Positions 34,569 through 42,940 are shown, counted from the stretch's first letter. The stretch: 64,000 nt of DNA from Geothrix oryzisoli (GCF_022808865.1 NZ_JAKZLB010000002.1:1-64000), one strand, 5' to 3'. Notes: generated from the sequence alone by a model not told the origin. Numbers and translations are program-made.

Positions 34569-35189
34569 ATGCGACGTACCTTGATGCTGCCCCTCGCCAG
34601 CCTGCTCCTCGTGCCCGCCTTCATGGGCTGCAGCAGCGACGAAATCCCGACCACTCCGCCCGCTGCCGCGACGGAACCCGCCGACATCCTCTACCACCTG
34701 CAGTATCTGGCCGTGCGCAAGGACTACAAGCATGCGGCCCTCATCGCCCCCATCACCCCCGATGTGGTCTTCCCCTCCGCCCGCCAGATGCACATGGACG
34801 CCAAGGCGCTGGGCATCACCCTCACCCCCGAGGAGTTGAAGGGCCTGGGCATCGAGCACCTGGCCGCCAAGCTCGACGAGCTGCCCGGCGGACCTGATCC
34901 GGTCAACTTCCCCGATTACACCGTGAAGGATGCCCGGCTGGCCTACAACGCGGGCATCTACCGCCTGACCAAGGGCCTCACGGCGAAGTCTTGGGGCAAG
35001 ATGCGGCACATGGGCATCACGGACAACGCCGCGGCCCGCCAGTTCGGCTCCCAGACCATCGTGAAGGACATGGCGATCGGCTTCGACGGCACCAAGATCC
35101 TCAACGTCAGCTGCCTCAAGAAGCCCGATGGCACCTACGGCGTCTCCTTCATGCGCTACCTGGTCTCCCTCAAGGGCCTGAAGCAGTAG
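34569..35189 (+). CDS. lipoprotein of unknown function
   Basis: A protein of 206 residues. The signal peptide ends in the lipobox FMGC (MRRTLMLPLASLLLVPAFMGCSS), so it should be acylated and inserted in the inner or outer membrane. The mature part is helical (DILYHLQYLAVRKDYKHAALIAPIT...) with no family I recognise. GGAGG lies 7 nt before the ATG at 34569. An isolated gene between rlmH and the glutamate dehydrogenase gene. Confidence 0.7.
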   Translation: MRRTLMLPLASLLLVPAFMGCSSDEIPTTPPAAATEPADILYHLQYLAVRKDYKHAALIAPITPDVVFPSARQMHMDAKALGITLTPEELKGLGIEHLAAKLDELPGGPDPVNFPDYTVKDARLAYNAGIYRLTKGLTAKSWGKMRHMGITDNAAARQFGSQTIVKDMAIGFDGTKILNVSCLKKPDGTYGVSFMRYLVSLKGLKQ

Positions 35190-35261
35190 CAGCGGAATCC
35201 CGTTCGCCGCGGCCCCGGGTGACCGGGGCCGCGCTATGCTAGGCGCCGGTGGGGGTTCCCC

Positions 35262-36509
35262 ATGACCGGACCCATGAACCTCTTCGACAACGTGAACCGC
35301 CAGTTCGACGAGGCCGCCGATATCCTCGGGCTCTCCCAGGAACTGCGGGAGCTGCTCAAGACGCCCTACCGGGAGATCACCGTCGCCATGCCCATCCGCA
35401 TGGAAGACGGCACCCTCCGGGTGTTCAAGGGCTACCGGGTGCAGCACAACGGCGTGCGGGGCCCCCAGAAGGGTGGCATCCGCTTCCACCCGGACCTGGT
35501 CCTGGATGATGTGCGCGCCCTGGCCAGCCTCAACACCTGGAAGACCGCGGTGGTGAACATCCCCTTCGGCGGCGCCAAGGGCGGCATCCAGTGCGATCCC
35601 TCGAAGATGTCCCAGCACGAGTTGGAGATGCTGACCCGGCGCTACATCTCCAAGATCTCCATGGTGCTCGGACCCACCCGCGACGTGCCCTCACCGGACC
35701 TGAACACCAACGCCCAGACCATGGCCTGGGTGCTGGACGAGTACGGCCGCAAGAACGGGTACCAACCAGCCTGCGTCACCGGCAAGCCCCTCGAGCTCGG
35801 CGGCAGCCAGGGCCGGGAGGCCGCCACCGGCAAGGGGGTGGCCATCTGCGCGCGGCAGGCCTGGACCCAGGTGCTGGGCCGCGACCTGCAGGGCGCCCGG
35901 GTCGTGCTCCAGGGCTTCGGCAATGTGGGCAGCTTCGCCGGGAAGTTCCTCGCCGAGATGGGTGCCCGCATCGTGGCCGTGGCCGACCACGGCGGTGCCG
36001 TGCGCCGGGGGGAGGGCCTCGACGTGCCCGCCCTCTTCGCCTACGTGCGGCAGAACCGCGGCACCGTGGCGGGCTTCCCGGGGGGCGAGGCCTTTGACCC
36101 CGCGACCGTGTGGGCCCAGGACGGCGACATCCTCGTCCCCGCCGCCCTTGGTGGCGTGCTGACCCAGGCCACGGCTCCCGAGGTGAGGGCCCGGCTCATC
36201 GTGGAGGGCGCCAACGCCCCGACCACCCCCGAGGCGGACCGGGTCTTCCGGGAGCGCGGCATCACCTTGATCCCCGACATCCTGGCCAATGCCGGGGGTG
36301 TCACCGTGTCCTACTTCGAGTGGGTGCAGAACCTCCAGCAGCTGTTCTGGGACGAAGCCGAGATCTTCGAGAAGGAAGAGAAGATCCTGATCCAGGCCTT
36401 CCACGACGTGGAGGAGAAAGTGAAGCTGCATGGCTGCACCTGGCGCACCGGCGCCCTCGTGCTGGCGCTGGAGCGGGTTAAGAAGGCCAACGAGCTGCGC
36501 GGCTGGTAG
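35262..36509 (+). CDS. glutamate dehydrogenase (Glu/Leu/Phe/Val family)
   Basis: Oxidative deamination of glutamate to 2-oxoglutarate, or the reverse. The 415-residue protein shows YRVQHNGVRGPQKGGIRFHP, FGGAKGGIQCDP (catalytic Lys loop), GPTRDVPSPDLNTNAQTMAW, SQGREAATGKGV and the Rossmann motif VLQGFGNVGSFAG, matching the hexameric small-subunit GDH type. Coenzyme preference is not readable by eye. The ATG at 35262 is used; an ATG at 35274 (MNLFDN) is also possible. There is no operon partner: a 117-bp gap precedes the next gene. Confidence 0.9.
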   Translation: MTGPMNLFDNVNRQFDEAADILGLSQELRELLKTPYREITVAMPIRMEDGTLRVFKGYRVQHNGVRGPQKGGIRFHPDLVLDDVRALASLNTWKTAVVNIPFGGAKGGIQCDPSKMSQHELEMLTRRYISKISMVLGPTRDVPSPDLNTNAQTMAWVLDEYGRKNGYQPACVTGKPLELGGSQGREAATGKGVAICARQAWTQVLGRDLQGARVVLQGFGNVGSFAGKFLAEMGARIVAVADHGGAVRRGEGLDVPALFAYVRQNRGTVAGFPGGEAFDPATVWAQDGDILVPAALGGVLTQATAPEVRARLIVEGANAPTTPEADRVFRERGITLIPDILANAGGVTVSYFEWVQNLQQLFWDEAEIFEKEEKILIQAFHDVEEKVKLHGCTWRTGALVLALERVKKANELRGW

Positions 36510-36626
36510 GTTTCCCGTCACAAGAGGGCCCAGCCTGGCTTTTGCGGGTGGCTTTTCCTTCTGACGCCTGGGAAAATCCTCAATTGGGCTGGCGGGGCGT
36601 CCCGAGACACCGGCCGCGGAGGATGC

Positions 36627-37682
36627 ATGTCCAAGAAGAACGTCGTCCATGTGGTCGGCACGGGGACCATCGGCGAGCCGCTGATCGGCCTGCTGACGGA
36701 GTACAAGAAGGAACTGGGCATCGACGACGTCACGTTCCACAAGAACAGCGTCAGCGAGCGCCCCAAGGTGAAGGCCCTGTTGCGCCGCGGCGCCAAGCTC
36801 GCCGTCGACGGCGACAAGGTGGAGGGCTTCAAGGCCCTGGGCATCGAGGCCGCCATGCTCCACGACCAGGCCCTGAACGAGGCCACCGTGGTCATCGACT
36901 GCAGCCCCAAGGGCATGGACATGAAGGAGAAGCTCTACACGAAGTACGAGCACAACACCAAGGGCTTCATCGCCCAGGGCAGCGAGTTCGGCTTCGGCAC
37001 CATGTACGCCCGCGGCATCAATGACGACGTGCTCAAGAAGAGCGGCCAGTATGTGCAGGTCGTGAGCTGCAACACCCACAACCTCTCCTGCATCATCGAC
37101 ACCCTGGCCCTGGCGGAGGGGGACGACAACCTGGTGGAGGGCAGCTTCGTCTGCATGCGCCGCGCCAACGACATCAGCCAGGTGAAGGACTTCTGCCCCG
37201 CGCCCCAGGTGGGCACCCACAAGGAGGGCAAGTTCGGCACCCACCACGCCCGCGACGCCTACCACCTGTTCCAGACCCGGGGCCTGGAGCTGAACCTGTT
37301 CAGCAGCGCCATCAAGCTCCCCACCCAGTACATGCACAGCCTCTGGTTCGACCTGCGCCTCAAGCGCCCCACCACCCTCGAGGCCCTCAAGACCCGCATC
37401 AAGGCCAACGACCGCATCGCCATCACCGAGAAGAAGGACGCCAACACCGTGTTCTCCTTCGGCCGCGACCAGGGCCACTACGGCCGCATCCTCAACCAGA
37501 CCGTGATCCCCCTCAGCACCCTCGCCATGCCCAACGAGAACCGGGTGGTGGGCTTCTGCTTCACGCCCCAGGACGGCAACAGCCTCCTCTCCAGCGTGGC
37601 CGCCGCCCTGCACTTCATCCACCCCGAGGACTTCGAGGAGCGCATCCAGGTGCTGAAGCCCTACTTCTTCGACGAAGTGTAG
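36627..37682 (+). CDS. archaeal-type (type II) glyceraldehyde-3-phosphate dehydrogenase-like protein
   Basis: A protein of 351 residues. It has a Rossmann nucleotide-binding N-terminus (VVHVVGTGTIGEPLIGLL), VVIDCSPKGMDMKEK in the place of the archaeal VVDATPEG segment, and VVSCNTHNLSCIIDTL, whose C148 fits the catalytic cysteine of type II GAPDH (SCNTTxL). The overall layout matches archaeal GAPDH rather than the usual bacterial GapA. It could instead be a related phosphorylating dehydrogenase. A monocistronic gene with GGAGGA before the ATG and a strong terminator 35 bp after the stop. Confidence 0.6.
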   Translation: MSKKNVVHVVGTGTIGEPLIGLLTEYKKELGIDDVTFHKNSVSERPKVKALLRRGAKLAVDGDKVEGFKALGIEAAMLHDQALNEATVVIDCSPKGMDMKEKLYTKYEHNTKGFIAQGSEFGFGTMYARGINDDVLKKSGQYVQVVSCNTHNLSCIIDTLALAEGDDNLVEGSFVCMRRANDISQVKDFCPAPQVGTHKEGKFGTHHARDAYHLFQTRGLELNLFSSAIKLPTQYMHSLWFDLRLKRPTTLEALKTRIKANDRIAITEKKDANTVFSFGRDQGHYGRILNQTVIPLSTLAMPNENRVVGFCFTPQDGNSLLSSVAAALHFIHPEDFEERIQVLKPYFFDEV

Positions 37683-37716
37683 GCCGGCCCGGATCGCTCC
37701 GCGGTTCGAGTTCGTG

Positions 37717-37740
37717 AAAGGGCCCGCTCGCGGGCCCTTT
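37717..37740 (+). terminator. intrinsic terminator after the GAPDH-like gene
   Basis: Perfect 10-bp stem AAAGGGCCCG / CGGGCCCTTT with a 4-nt loop, followed by CTTAT. The short T-rich end and position 35 bp after the stop codon make this a convincing Rho-independent terminator. Confidence 0.8.
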
Positions 37741-37800
37741 CTTATGGAATGCTTTTCCTCATCTCGGGCCGCACAGCGGCGCGAGCCCTCCGGGACGACC

Positions 37801-38274
37801 ATGCACATCACCGCCACCTACACCCTCACCGCCAACGAGGCCCTGCGGGGCGCGCGGACCTTCAAGCGCATCTGGTACCAGGTCTCCGTGGGCGCGGGCC
37901 TGGGGTTGATGCTGCTGGGGGCCTTCAACCTTGCCCCGGGACAACGGGTGCCGGGCCTGTTCCTGATCCTGAACGGCCTGCTCTTCGCGGGGCTGCCCGA
38001 GGTCGTCCTTCGGCTGGCCCGGCGCCGGCGCGGGGCCGACGCCTACACGCCTGTGGAGGTGGTCTTCGACGACGAGGGCCTCACCCTGCGCACCGACGCC
38101 AGCGAGGGCGGCCTGCCCTGGACCGGGTTCGCGAAGATCCAGCGCCAGAGCGGCTTCTGGATCTTCCGCACCGGCCCATCCCAGGCCGTGCTCCTGCCCG
38201 AGCGGGCCCTGGATGCCGCCGCCAGCGCCGAGCTGGAGGCCTTCCTCCGGGCCCGGAAGCTGCTGCGGCCATGA
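37801..38274 (+). CDS. YcxB-like membrane protein
   Basis: A protein of 157 residues. The N-terminal strand ITATYTLTANEALRGARTFKR leads into two membrane helices (YQVSVGAGLGLMLLGAFNLA, GLFLILNGLLFAGLPEVVL) and a C-terminal PH-like strand domain (VEVVFDDEGLTLRTDASEGGLPWTGFAKIQRQSGFWIFRTGPSQAVLLPERAL), as in the YcxB family, whose function is unknown. The start at 37801 avoids the upstream terminator that a longer frame would span. It overlaps the downstream glycosylase gene by 4 bp (ATGA). Confidence 0.65.
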   Translation: MHITATYTLTANEALRGARTFKRIWYQVSVGAGLGLMLLGAFNLAPGQRVPGLFLILNGLLFAGLPEVVLRLARRRRGADAYTPVEVVFDDEGLTLRTDASEGGLPWTGFAKIQRQSGFWIFRTGPSQAVLLPERALDAAASAELEAFLRARKLLRP

Positions 38275-38849
38275 ACCTCGAAGGCCCCGTCGACGCCGTC
38301 GCCCGGTCCCTGCTGGGCATGTGGCTGGTGCGCGAGGAGGTCAGCCTCCGCATCACGGAAGTGGAGGCCTACGGGGGGCCCGGGGACAGCGCCAGCCATG
38401 CCCGCCACGGCCGCACCGCCCGCAATGCGCCCATGTGGGGGCCGCCGGGCCGGGCCTATCTCTACTTCTGCTATGGCATGCACTGGATGCTGAACGTGGT
38501 CACCGGACCCGAAGGCGAGGCTTCCGCCGTGCTCATCCGGGGCGCCGAAGTCGTGGCCGGCCTGGAGACCGTCCTGGCGCGCCGGAACACCACCAGGACC
38601 TTGTCCCAGCCCTGCGCGGGCCCCGGCAAAGTGGCCCAGGCCCTGGGGCTCGACAAGACCTTCGACGGCCACGATCTGCTGGCCTCCGGTGGCCTGGAGC
38701 TGCGGCCGGGAACGCCCCCGGCCCACCTCCTCGCCGGCCCGCGCCTCGGCATCGGCTTCGCCACCGCCGAGGATCGGGCCCAGCCCTGGCGCTACGCGGA
38801 CGGCGACAGCCGGGCCGTCCTGCATCGGAAGGCCCTCTCCCCCTTCTGA
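38271..38849 (+). CDS. DNA-3-methyladenine glycosylase (MPG/AAG family)
   Basis: Removes alkylated and deaminated purines in base-excision repair. The 192-residue protein has the family blocks ARSLLGMWLV, ITEVEAYGGPGDSASHARHGRTARNAPMWGPPGRAYLYFCYGMHWMLNVVTGPEGEASAVLIRGAE in sequence (Glu in EVEAY is catalytic, and the YGMHW intercalating Tyr region is present), then GPGKVAQALGL and GPRLGIGFA. Length is typical of AAG. It is translationally coupled to the YcxB-like gene. Confidence 0.9.
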   Translation: MNLEGPVDAVARSLLGMWLVREEVSLRITEVEAYGGPGDSASHARHGRTARNAPMWGPPGRAYLYFCYGMHWMLNVVTGPEGEASAVLIRGAEVVAGLETVLARRNTTRTLSQPCAGPGKVAQALGLDKTFDGHDLLASGGLELRPGTPPAHLLAGPRLGIGFATAEDRAQPWRYADGDSRAVLHRKALSPF

Positions 38850-38880
38850 ATCCGACTATGCTTCCACCCGGGAGGCCGCC

Positions 38881-39084
38881 ATGCCCTATGTGAACATCCG
38901 CATCACCCGCGACGGGGCCACCGCCGAGCAGAAGGCCCGCCTCATCCAGGGCGCCACCCAGCTCCTGGTGGACGTGCTGGGCAAGAACCCCCAGACCACC
39001 GTGGTGACCATCGACGAGGTGGAAACGGACAACTGGGGCATCGGCGGCGAGACCGTCACCGCGCGGCGGAAGCAGGGGAAGTAG
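38881..39084 (+). CDS. 4-oxalocrotonate tautomerase-family protein
   Basis: A 67-residue single-domain tautomerase. Processing exposes the catalytic Pro1 (MPYVNIRITRDGATAEQKARLI...), followed by the conserved helix and VTIDEVETDNWGIGGETV near the end. The in vivo substrate of such small tautomerases usually cannot be told from sequence. GGGAGG lies upstream of the ATG at 38881. It follows the glycosylase gene by 31 bp and is the last gene before ssrA. Confidence 0.85.
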   Translation: MPYVNIRITRDGATAEQKARLIQGATQLLVDVLGKNPQTTVVTIDEVETDNWGIGGETVTARRKQGK

Positions 39085-39094
39085 CTCCCGTACC

Positions 39095-39123
39095 TTGTGG
39101 ATCCGGGGAGGACTCCCCATACT
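39095..39123 (+). promoter_or_regulatory. probable ssrA promoter
   Basis: TTGTGG (39095-39100), exact 17-bp spacer, CATACT (39118-39123). It lies about 55 bp upstream of the mature 5' end of tmRNA, which fits a precursor trimmed by RNase P. Confidence 0.5.
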
Positions 39124-39179
39124 CAGGATCCGCTTCAACCGAACCTTCGAGGAGGGGAGGAAGAAGCCACTCGACCCTT

Positions 39180-39570
39180 GGGGGTGACCGGTTTCGACAG
39201 GTCGTGATCCAGGTGTTCGGTGCAGGCGGGGGTTGGACGGCTGGCCCCCTCATCAAGCCGCCCAAATCAAACTGCCAACGATAACTTCGAACTGGCTCTC
39301 GCTGCCTAGGGCAACCTAGGCTCCGAGCGAGTCCTCGGGATCTCTGGGTACCGAGCTCGTTAAACCTCCGAAAGGGTGGCTTCGGCCTGCCGGACGGAGG
39401 CACCAGATAGGCCGCCGCGACGCCCCCTGACAGCGGCCGAGATAAGGGGGCACACGTCCCGAGCGGCTCGTCCGTTCCCCGCCGGGAGGTTTCAAGAGCG
39501 GACCAAGCCTGTGGAAGAGCCGCCATCCGGCATGTCTTGGACGTGGGTTCGACTCCCACCACCTCCACCA
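39180..39570 (+). ncRNA. ssrA: transfer-messenger RNA (tmRNA)
   Basis: tmRNA rescues stalled ribosomes and tags the nascent chain for proteolysis. The 5' end GGGGGTG pairs with CACCTCC just before the 3' ACCA to form the alanine-acceptor stem. GACCGGTTTCGACAG at the 5' end is the conserved D-arm-like region, and GTGGGTTCGACTCCCAC is the T-arm near the 3' end. The tag reading frame at 39274-39309 encodes ANDNFELALAA then TAG. The last 14 bases are repeated 13.7 kb away, so the 3' end was rebuilt by the inserted element and the gene stays functional. Confidence 0.95.
39557..39570 (+). other. attL core (14-bp direct repeat)
   Basis: CACCACCTCCACCA, the end of the tmRNA T-arm and acceptor stem plus CCA. 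The same 14 bases occur at 53277-53290. This marks the left junction of the island. Confidence 0.8.
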
Positions 39571-39682
39571 GCACGTTTTCCGAGGGCATCCGAAGGCGTC
39601 CGATTCACCCAGCAATTTCAACGAATCGGCGCCATCGGGAGTCCGACCGGGTCCGAATGCATCCGTTGCGATCCGGGGGTAA

Positions 39683-39706
39683 CTGGGGGCAAGATTTGGG
39701 GCAACT
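39683..39706 (+). repeat. left arm-type integrase repeat
   Basis: The 24-bp block CTGGGGGCAAGATTTGGGGC+AACT contains repeats of a (T)GGGG(G)CAAC-type unit, and a further related unit (CCGGGGGTAACT) lies just before it. A near copy (about 21 of 24 bases) is at 53192-53215 by the other element end. Tyrosine integrases bind such arm sites flanking the core. Confidence 0.55.
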
Positions 39707-39733
39707 GGGGCCCCGCCCCAAGGAGTTGCCCCC

Positions 39734-40933
39734 ATGCCCCTTACTGATGCCGCCCTGCGCAAAGCCAAGGCCGGCGTGAAGCCTGTTCGGCTCCACGATG
39801 AGCGCGGCCTCTACCTGGAAGTCGCCCCGAGCGGGGGTAGGTGGTGGCGCCTGAAATACCGCTTCGACGGCAAGGAGAAGCGTCTCTCGCTGGGGGTCTA
39901 CCCCGACGTGGGGCTGAAGGAGGCCCGTGAGAGCCGGGACGAGGCGCGGAAGCTGCTGAGCCAGGGTGTGGACCCCGGGGAGCACCGGAAGGCCAAGAAG
40001 GCAGCCAAGGCGGACCGTGCAGCCAACAGCTTCGAGGTCGTGGCGAGGGAGTGGGTCAAAAAATTCGCTCCGACCAAGACAGAAAAATACTGGGATGGCG
40101 TCCTTCGGCGCTTCGTCCGCGACATTTTCCCCTGGATCGGGGATCGGCCGATCTCCGACATCTCCGCCCCCCAACTGCTCGAGGTGGTTCGCAGGATCGA
40201 GGCACGCGGGGCCCTGGAGACGGCCCATCGAGCCCTGGGGTCCTGCGGGCAGGTGTTCCGGTATGCGGTGGCCACGGGGCGGGCCGAACGCGACCCCTCA
40301 GCGGACCTCCGGGGAGCCATCCCCCCGGCCCAAGGAAAGCACATGGCGGCCACCACGGACCCGGAGCAGCTTGCGGGCTTTCTGCGGGCCATGGAGGGCT
40401 ACGAGGGCGGCCTCATCGTGCGCTGCGCCCTCCGCCTGGCCCCCCTCGTCTTCGTGCGTCCTGGGGAGCTTCGCCATGCCGAGTGGGCCGACATCGACCT
40501 CGTCGCAGCCGAGTGGCGCTACCTCGTCACCAAGACCCAGACGCCGCACATCGTGCCCCTCGCCACCCAGGCCGTGGCCATCCTGAAAGAGGTCCAGCCA
40601 CTCACCGGGAGAGGGCGATTCGTATTCCCAAGTGCGCGGAGCACCGCCCGCCCCATGAGCGACAACGCCATCCTGGCGGCCCTCCGGCGAATGGGCATCG
40701 GCAAGGAGGAGATGAGCGGCCACGGGTTCCGGGCCGTGGCTCGGACCCTCCTGGAAGAAAAGCTAAACTTCCGTGCCGACTTCATCGAGCATCAACTCGC
40801 CCATGCCGTGCGCGACCCCAACGGCCGGGCCTACAACCGCACGACCCACCTCGAGGAACGGCGCAAGATGATGCAGGCGTGGGCTGACTATCTAGACGCC
40901 CTTCGGGCGGGGGGCCCGGGTAATGGGGCTTAA
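39734..40933 (+). CDS. tyrosine recombinase integrase (P4-type, DUF4102 N-terminus)
   Basis: A protein of 399 residues. Its N-terminal arm-binding domain (LTDAALRKAKAGVKPVRLHDERGLYLEVAPSGGRWWRLKYRF...) is typical of prophage P4-like integrases; a SAM-like core-binding domain follows (residues 98-200). Catalytic residues are present: R247 (RPGELR), K267, H330-xx-R333 (HGFR), H357 and the nucleophile Y367. AGGAG lies before the ATG at 39734. It starts 164 bp from the attL core in ssrA, the usual arrangement, and should catalyse integration and excision of the island. Confidence 0.93.
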   Translation: MPLTDAALRKAKAGVKPVRLHDERGLYLEVAPSGGRWWRLKYRFDGKEKRLSLGVYPDVGLKEARESRDEARKLLSQGVDPGEHRKAKKAAKADRAANSFEVVAREWVKKFAPTKTEKYWDGVLRRFVRDIFPWIGDRPISDISAPQLLEVVRRIEARGALETAHRALGSCGQVFRYAVATGRAERDPSADLRGAIPPAQGKHMAATTDPEQLAGFLRAMEGYEGGLIVRCALRLAPLVFVRPGELRHAEWADIDLVAAEWRYLVTKTQTPHIVPLATQAVAILKEVQPLTGRGRFVFPSARSTARPMSDNAILAALRRMGIGKEEMSGHGFRAVARTLLEEKLNFRADFIEHQLAHAVRDPNGRAYNRTTHLEERRKMMQAWADYLDALRAGGPGNGA

Positions 40934-41079
40934 GCAGCCGGTCCCATACATCGGCATCCGAGCCAATGTTGCCGATTCATCCAGGTAAGCATCTTGCTTT
41001 TGGACGGCGGTCCGCCTCGTCGATCAACGATGATCGGCGGTTTTACGGCCGGTCGTGATGCGGTTGTGATACTTTTTTT

Positions 41080-41100
41080 CTCAAGTTCACCTAAATTGAG
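41080..41100. promoter_or_regulatory. dyad upstream of the protease pair
   Basis: CTCAAGTT-N5-AAATTGAG, arms matching at 7 of 8 bases. It follows an extended -10-like TGTGATACT (41066-41073... on the + strand) and precedes GGAGG and the ATG at 41115. It is a likely operator or promoter-proximal element for the two-gene unit; the regulator is unknown. Confidence 0.35.
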
Positions 41101-41114
41101 GTTCGGAGGCACCC

Positions 41115-41321
41115 ATGGCTGCAAGAAAGGCGGGCGCAACCCTCGACTTGGCTCACGTGAGCAAGGTGTTCAAGGACATGGCCAAATATTCGCCTTATGT
41201 CCCGGCGTACCAGGCACCCATCGATACTCCAGCACCCCCCTTACGCGATCCAAAGACGGGGGCGCTTCTTTCACGGTTTCGGTACTCCGACTCTTCTGCC
41301 TCCGTGTTTGAGGAGAAGTAA
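41115..41321 (+). CDS. small protein partnered with the SDH-type protease
   Basis: A protein of 68 residues, start ATG at 41115 with GGAGG 8 nt upstream. No known family. Residues 1-25 are basic and helical, while the second half is extended and Pro-rich (YVPAYQAPIDTPAPPLRDPKTGALLSRF). Its stop overlaps the start of the protease gene by one base (TAATG), so the two are translationally coupled and probably work together. It could be an adaptor, substrate or inhibitor of the protease. Base composition is AT-richer than the host chromosome. Confidence 0.6.
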   Translation: MAARKAGATLDLAHVSKVFKDMAKYSPYVPAYQAPIDTPAPPLRDPKTGALLSRFRYSDSSASVFEEK

Positions 41322-42268
41322 TGCCGAATTGGCATGATCTGAATGCCGAGATCCAGAAGATCCGGCAGATAGGCCAGATGCACCACATGACCGCCTTCGA
41401 TCAGGTTCGGAGGAACGCGTTAAAAGTGCTGCATGACCTAACCGGCAGAAACGTCATCGTCTACTACAGCGGTTGGCTCCAGAAAATGGACCTCCAGCGA
41501 AGTCATGGGCGTGATTTCAGCATCCATGATGGGGACAAAAATGGCTTCATGGCTGTCATCCATCGTTTAGATCGGTCTCGGGGACTCGACTTACTGATGC
41601 ACACTCCGGGGGGTGACTTGGCCGCCACGGAGTCACTAGTGGATTACCTTCACGCCAAATTCACAGATATTCGAGTTGTGGTCCCGCAAATTGCCATGTC
41701 CGCAGGGACCATGGTTGCGTGTGCCTCGAACCGCATCCTAATGGGAGATCAATCAAGCATCGGCCCCATTGACCCGCAAATATTTGGAATGCCCGCGCAC
41801 GGCATTCTGGAGGAGTTCGCTCAAGCTGGTCGAGAAATATCGAAGGACGCTTCAAGGATTCCGCTTTGGCAGCCCATCATCGCGAAGTACGACCCGACCT
41901 TGATCGGTGAATGCATGAAGGCGACCGTGATGAGTCAGGAGATGGTGGCTAACTGGCTCGAACAGAGAATGTTCCAGGGCCTGTCTACCCGGTCTGCAAA
42001 GGCCCGGGCAAAGAAGATCGTGCGAGAGTTAGGTGATCACGCCCTAACCAAATCACATGCTCGGCATATATCAAAGCAGAAGGCCACGGCTCTTGGACTG
42101 GTCGTGGAGTCACTTGAAGCCCCCGGCAATGAAGACCTCCAAGATGCGGTATTGACCGTCCATCACGCCTGCGTTCACACCCTGTCTTCAACGCCTGCCC
42201 TAAAAATCATCGAGAATCACGATGGTGTGGCATTCATTGAGCAGGCGATGGTACAGGCGCCTGGCTGA
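41321..42268 (+). CDS. SDH_sah-type ClpP-fold serine protease
   Basis: A protein of 315 residues. The central region LLMHTPGGDLAATESLVDYL (HTPGG 94-98), VVVPQIAMSAGTMVACASNRILMG (nucleophile S127) and SSIGPIDPQ (145-153) match the serine dehydrogenase proteinase family, relatives of SppA/ClpP. There is no signal peptide or convincing membrane helix, so it should be cytosolic. The C-terminal third is helical. It is coupled to the 68-residue protein upstream. Family members occur in mobile islands, but their role is not established; a defence or regulatory role is inference. Confidence 0.8.
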   Translation: MPNWHDLNAEIQKIRQIGQMHHMTAFDQVRRNALKVLHDLTGRNVIVYYSGWLQKMDLQRSHGRDFSIHDGDKNGFMAVIHRLDRSRGLDLLMHTPGGDLAATESLVDYLHAKFTDIRVVVPQIAMSAGTMVACASNRILMGDQSSIGPIDPQIFGMPAHGILEEFAQAGREISKDASRIPLWQPIIAKYDPTLIGECMKATVMSQEMVANWLEQRMFQGLSTRSAKARAKKIVRELGDHALTKSHARHISKQKATALGLVVESLEAPGNEDLQDAVLTVHHACVHTLSSTPALKIIENHDGVAFIEQAMVQAPG

Positions 42269-42274
42269 TTGCCA

Positions 42275-42940
42275 TCATTGATTCGGTTGGCTGAACTTCG
42301 CCCGCCAGTCGCCCAGACTGAGCCCGAGCAGGATGCCGCGCTGAAAGGAGGTCAGCCCAAGCCCGGAAGCCCCGAGGGGGAAGACCACCTTGTGGGGGTG
42401 GACCATCGGGTCCCACAGGAGTGACAACAGGGCCGGCAGGAGGCCGGCCGTGGCCATCCCCTCGGGGCAGAAGTAGAGCGTGCCACGGCCTTCCTGAAGT
42501 TGCTTCAGGAGCCTTGGGACCGTCACCTCGGCCGCCCATTGAAACTGGTGATCCCAGTCGAGCGGATCCGCAGGTGGCGCCACCGGGAGGAACTCGATCT
42601 GAGCGCCGTCGTGCCCAGTCGGGTCGCAGTTCCGCCATTCGGAGGGCAGGATCAACGACTCCCACCCGGACCAGACCAACGTCTCTCCCTCGGGCCCCCC
42701 CTTGCGCTCCGAATAGGGGCCCAGGCGATCAACCACCTGGTTCTCGCTGGCCAGTTGGAACACCATCTTGTTCTGGAGCCCGTGGAGCGCGTCCAGAATG
42801 CCCTTCTGCCAGCCATCCTGGTCCTCCCGCGGCGCCCGCCGGCGAGGGGTGGCCAGCAGCAGGGTGCCCGGAGTGTTCACCCAGGGAACGTTGATCCGAT
42901 GCAGGTGAAGAAGAGGGTGTGCTGGTCGAGGGGTGGGCAT
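42275..42940 (-). CDS. unknown island protein
   Basis: A 221-residue protein; the ATG at 42940 has AGGAG 6 nt upstream, and a longer start at 42958 is less supported. It is convergent with the protease gene (6-bp gap). The sequence mixes strands and helices: MVFQLASENQVVDRLG, LVWSGWESLILPSEWR, then VPRLLKQLQEGRGTLYFCPEGMATAGLLPALLSLL. The last stretch recalls a P-loop after a strand, but the phosphatase CX5R arginine is replaced by threonine. I do not recognise the family. Confidence 0.6.
   Translation of the reverse strand: MPTPRPAHPLLHLHRINVPWVNTPGTLLLATPRRRAPREDQDGWQKGILDALHGLQNKMVFQLASENQVVDRLGPYSERKGGPEGETLVWSGWESLILPSEWRNCDPTGHDGAQIEFLPVAPPADPLDWDHQFQWAAEVTVPRLLKQLQEGRGTLYFCPEGMATAGLLPALLSLLWDPMVHPHKVVFPLGASGLGLTSFQRGILLGLSLGDWRAKFSQPNQ

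Noticed and set aside
42400-42480. Active tyrosine phosphatase in the unknown island protein
   Set aside because: The essential Arg of CX5R is replaced by Thr and no general-acid Asp loop is evident.
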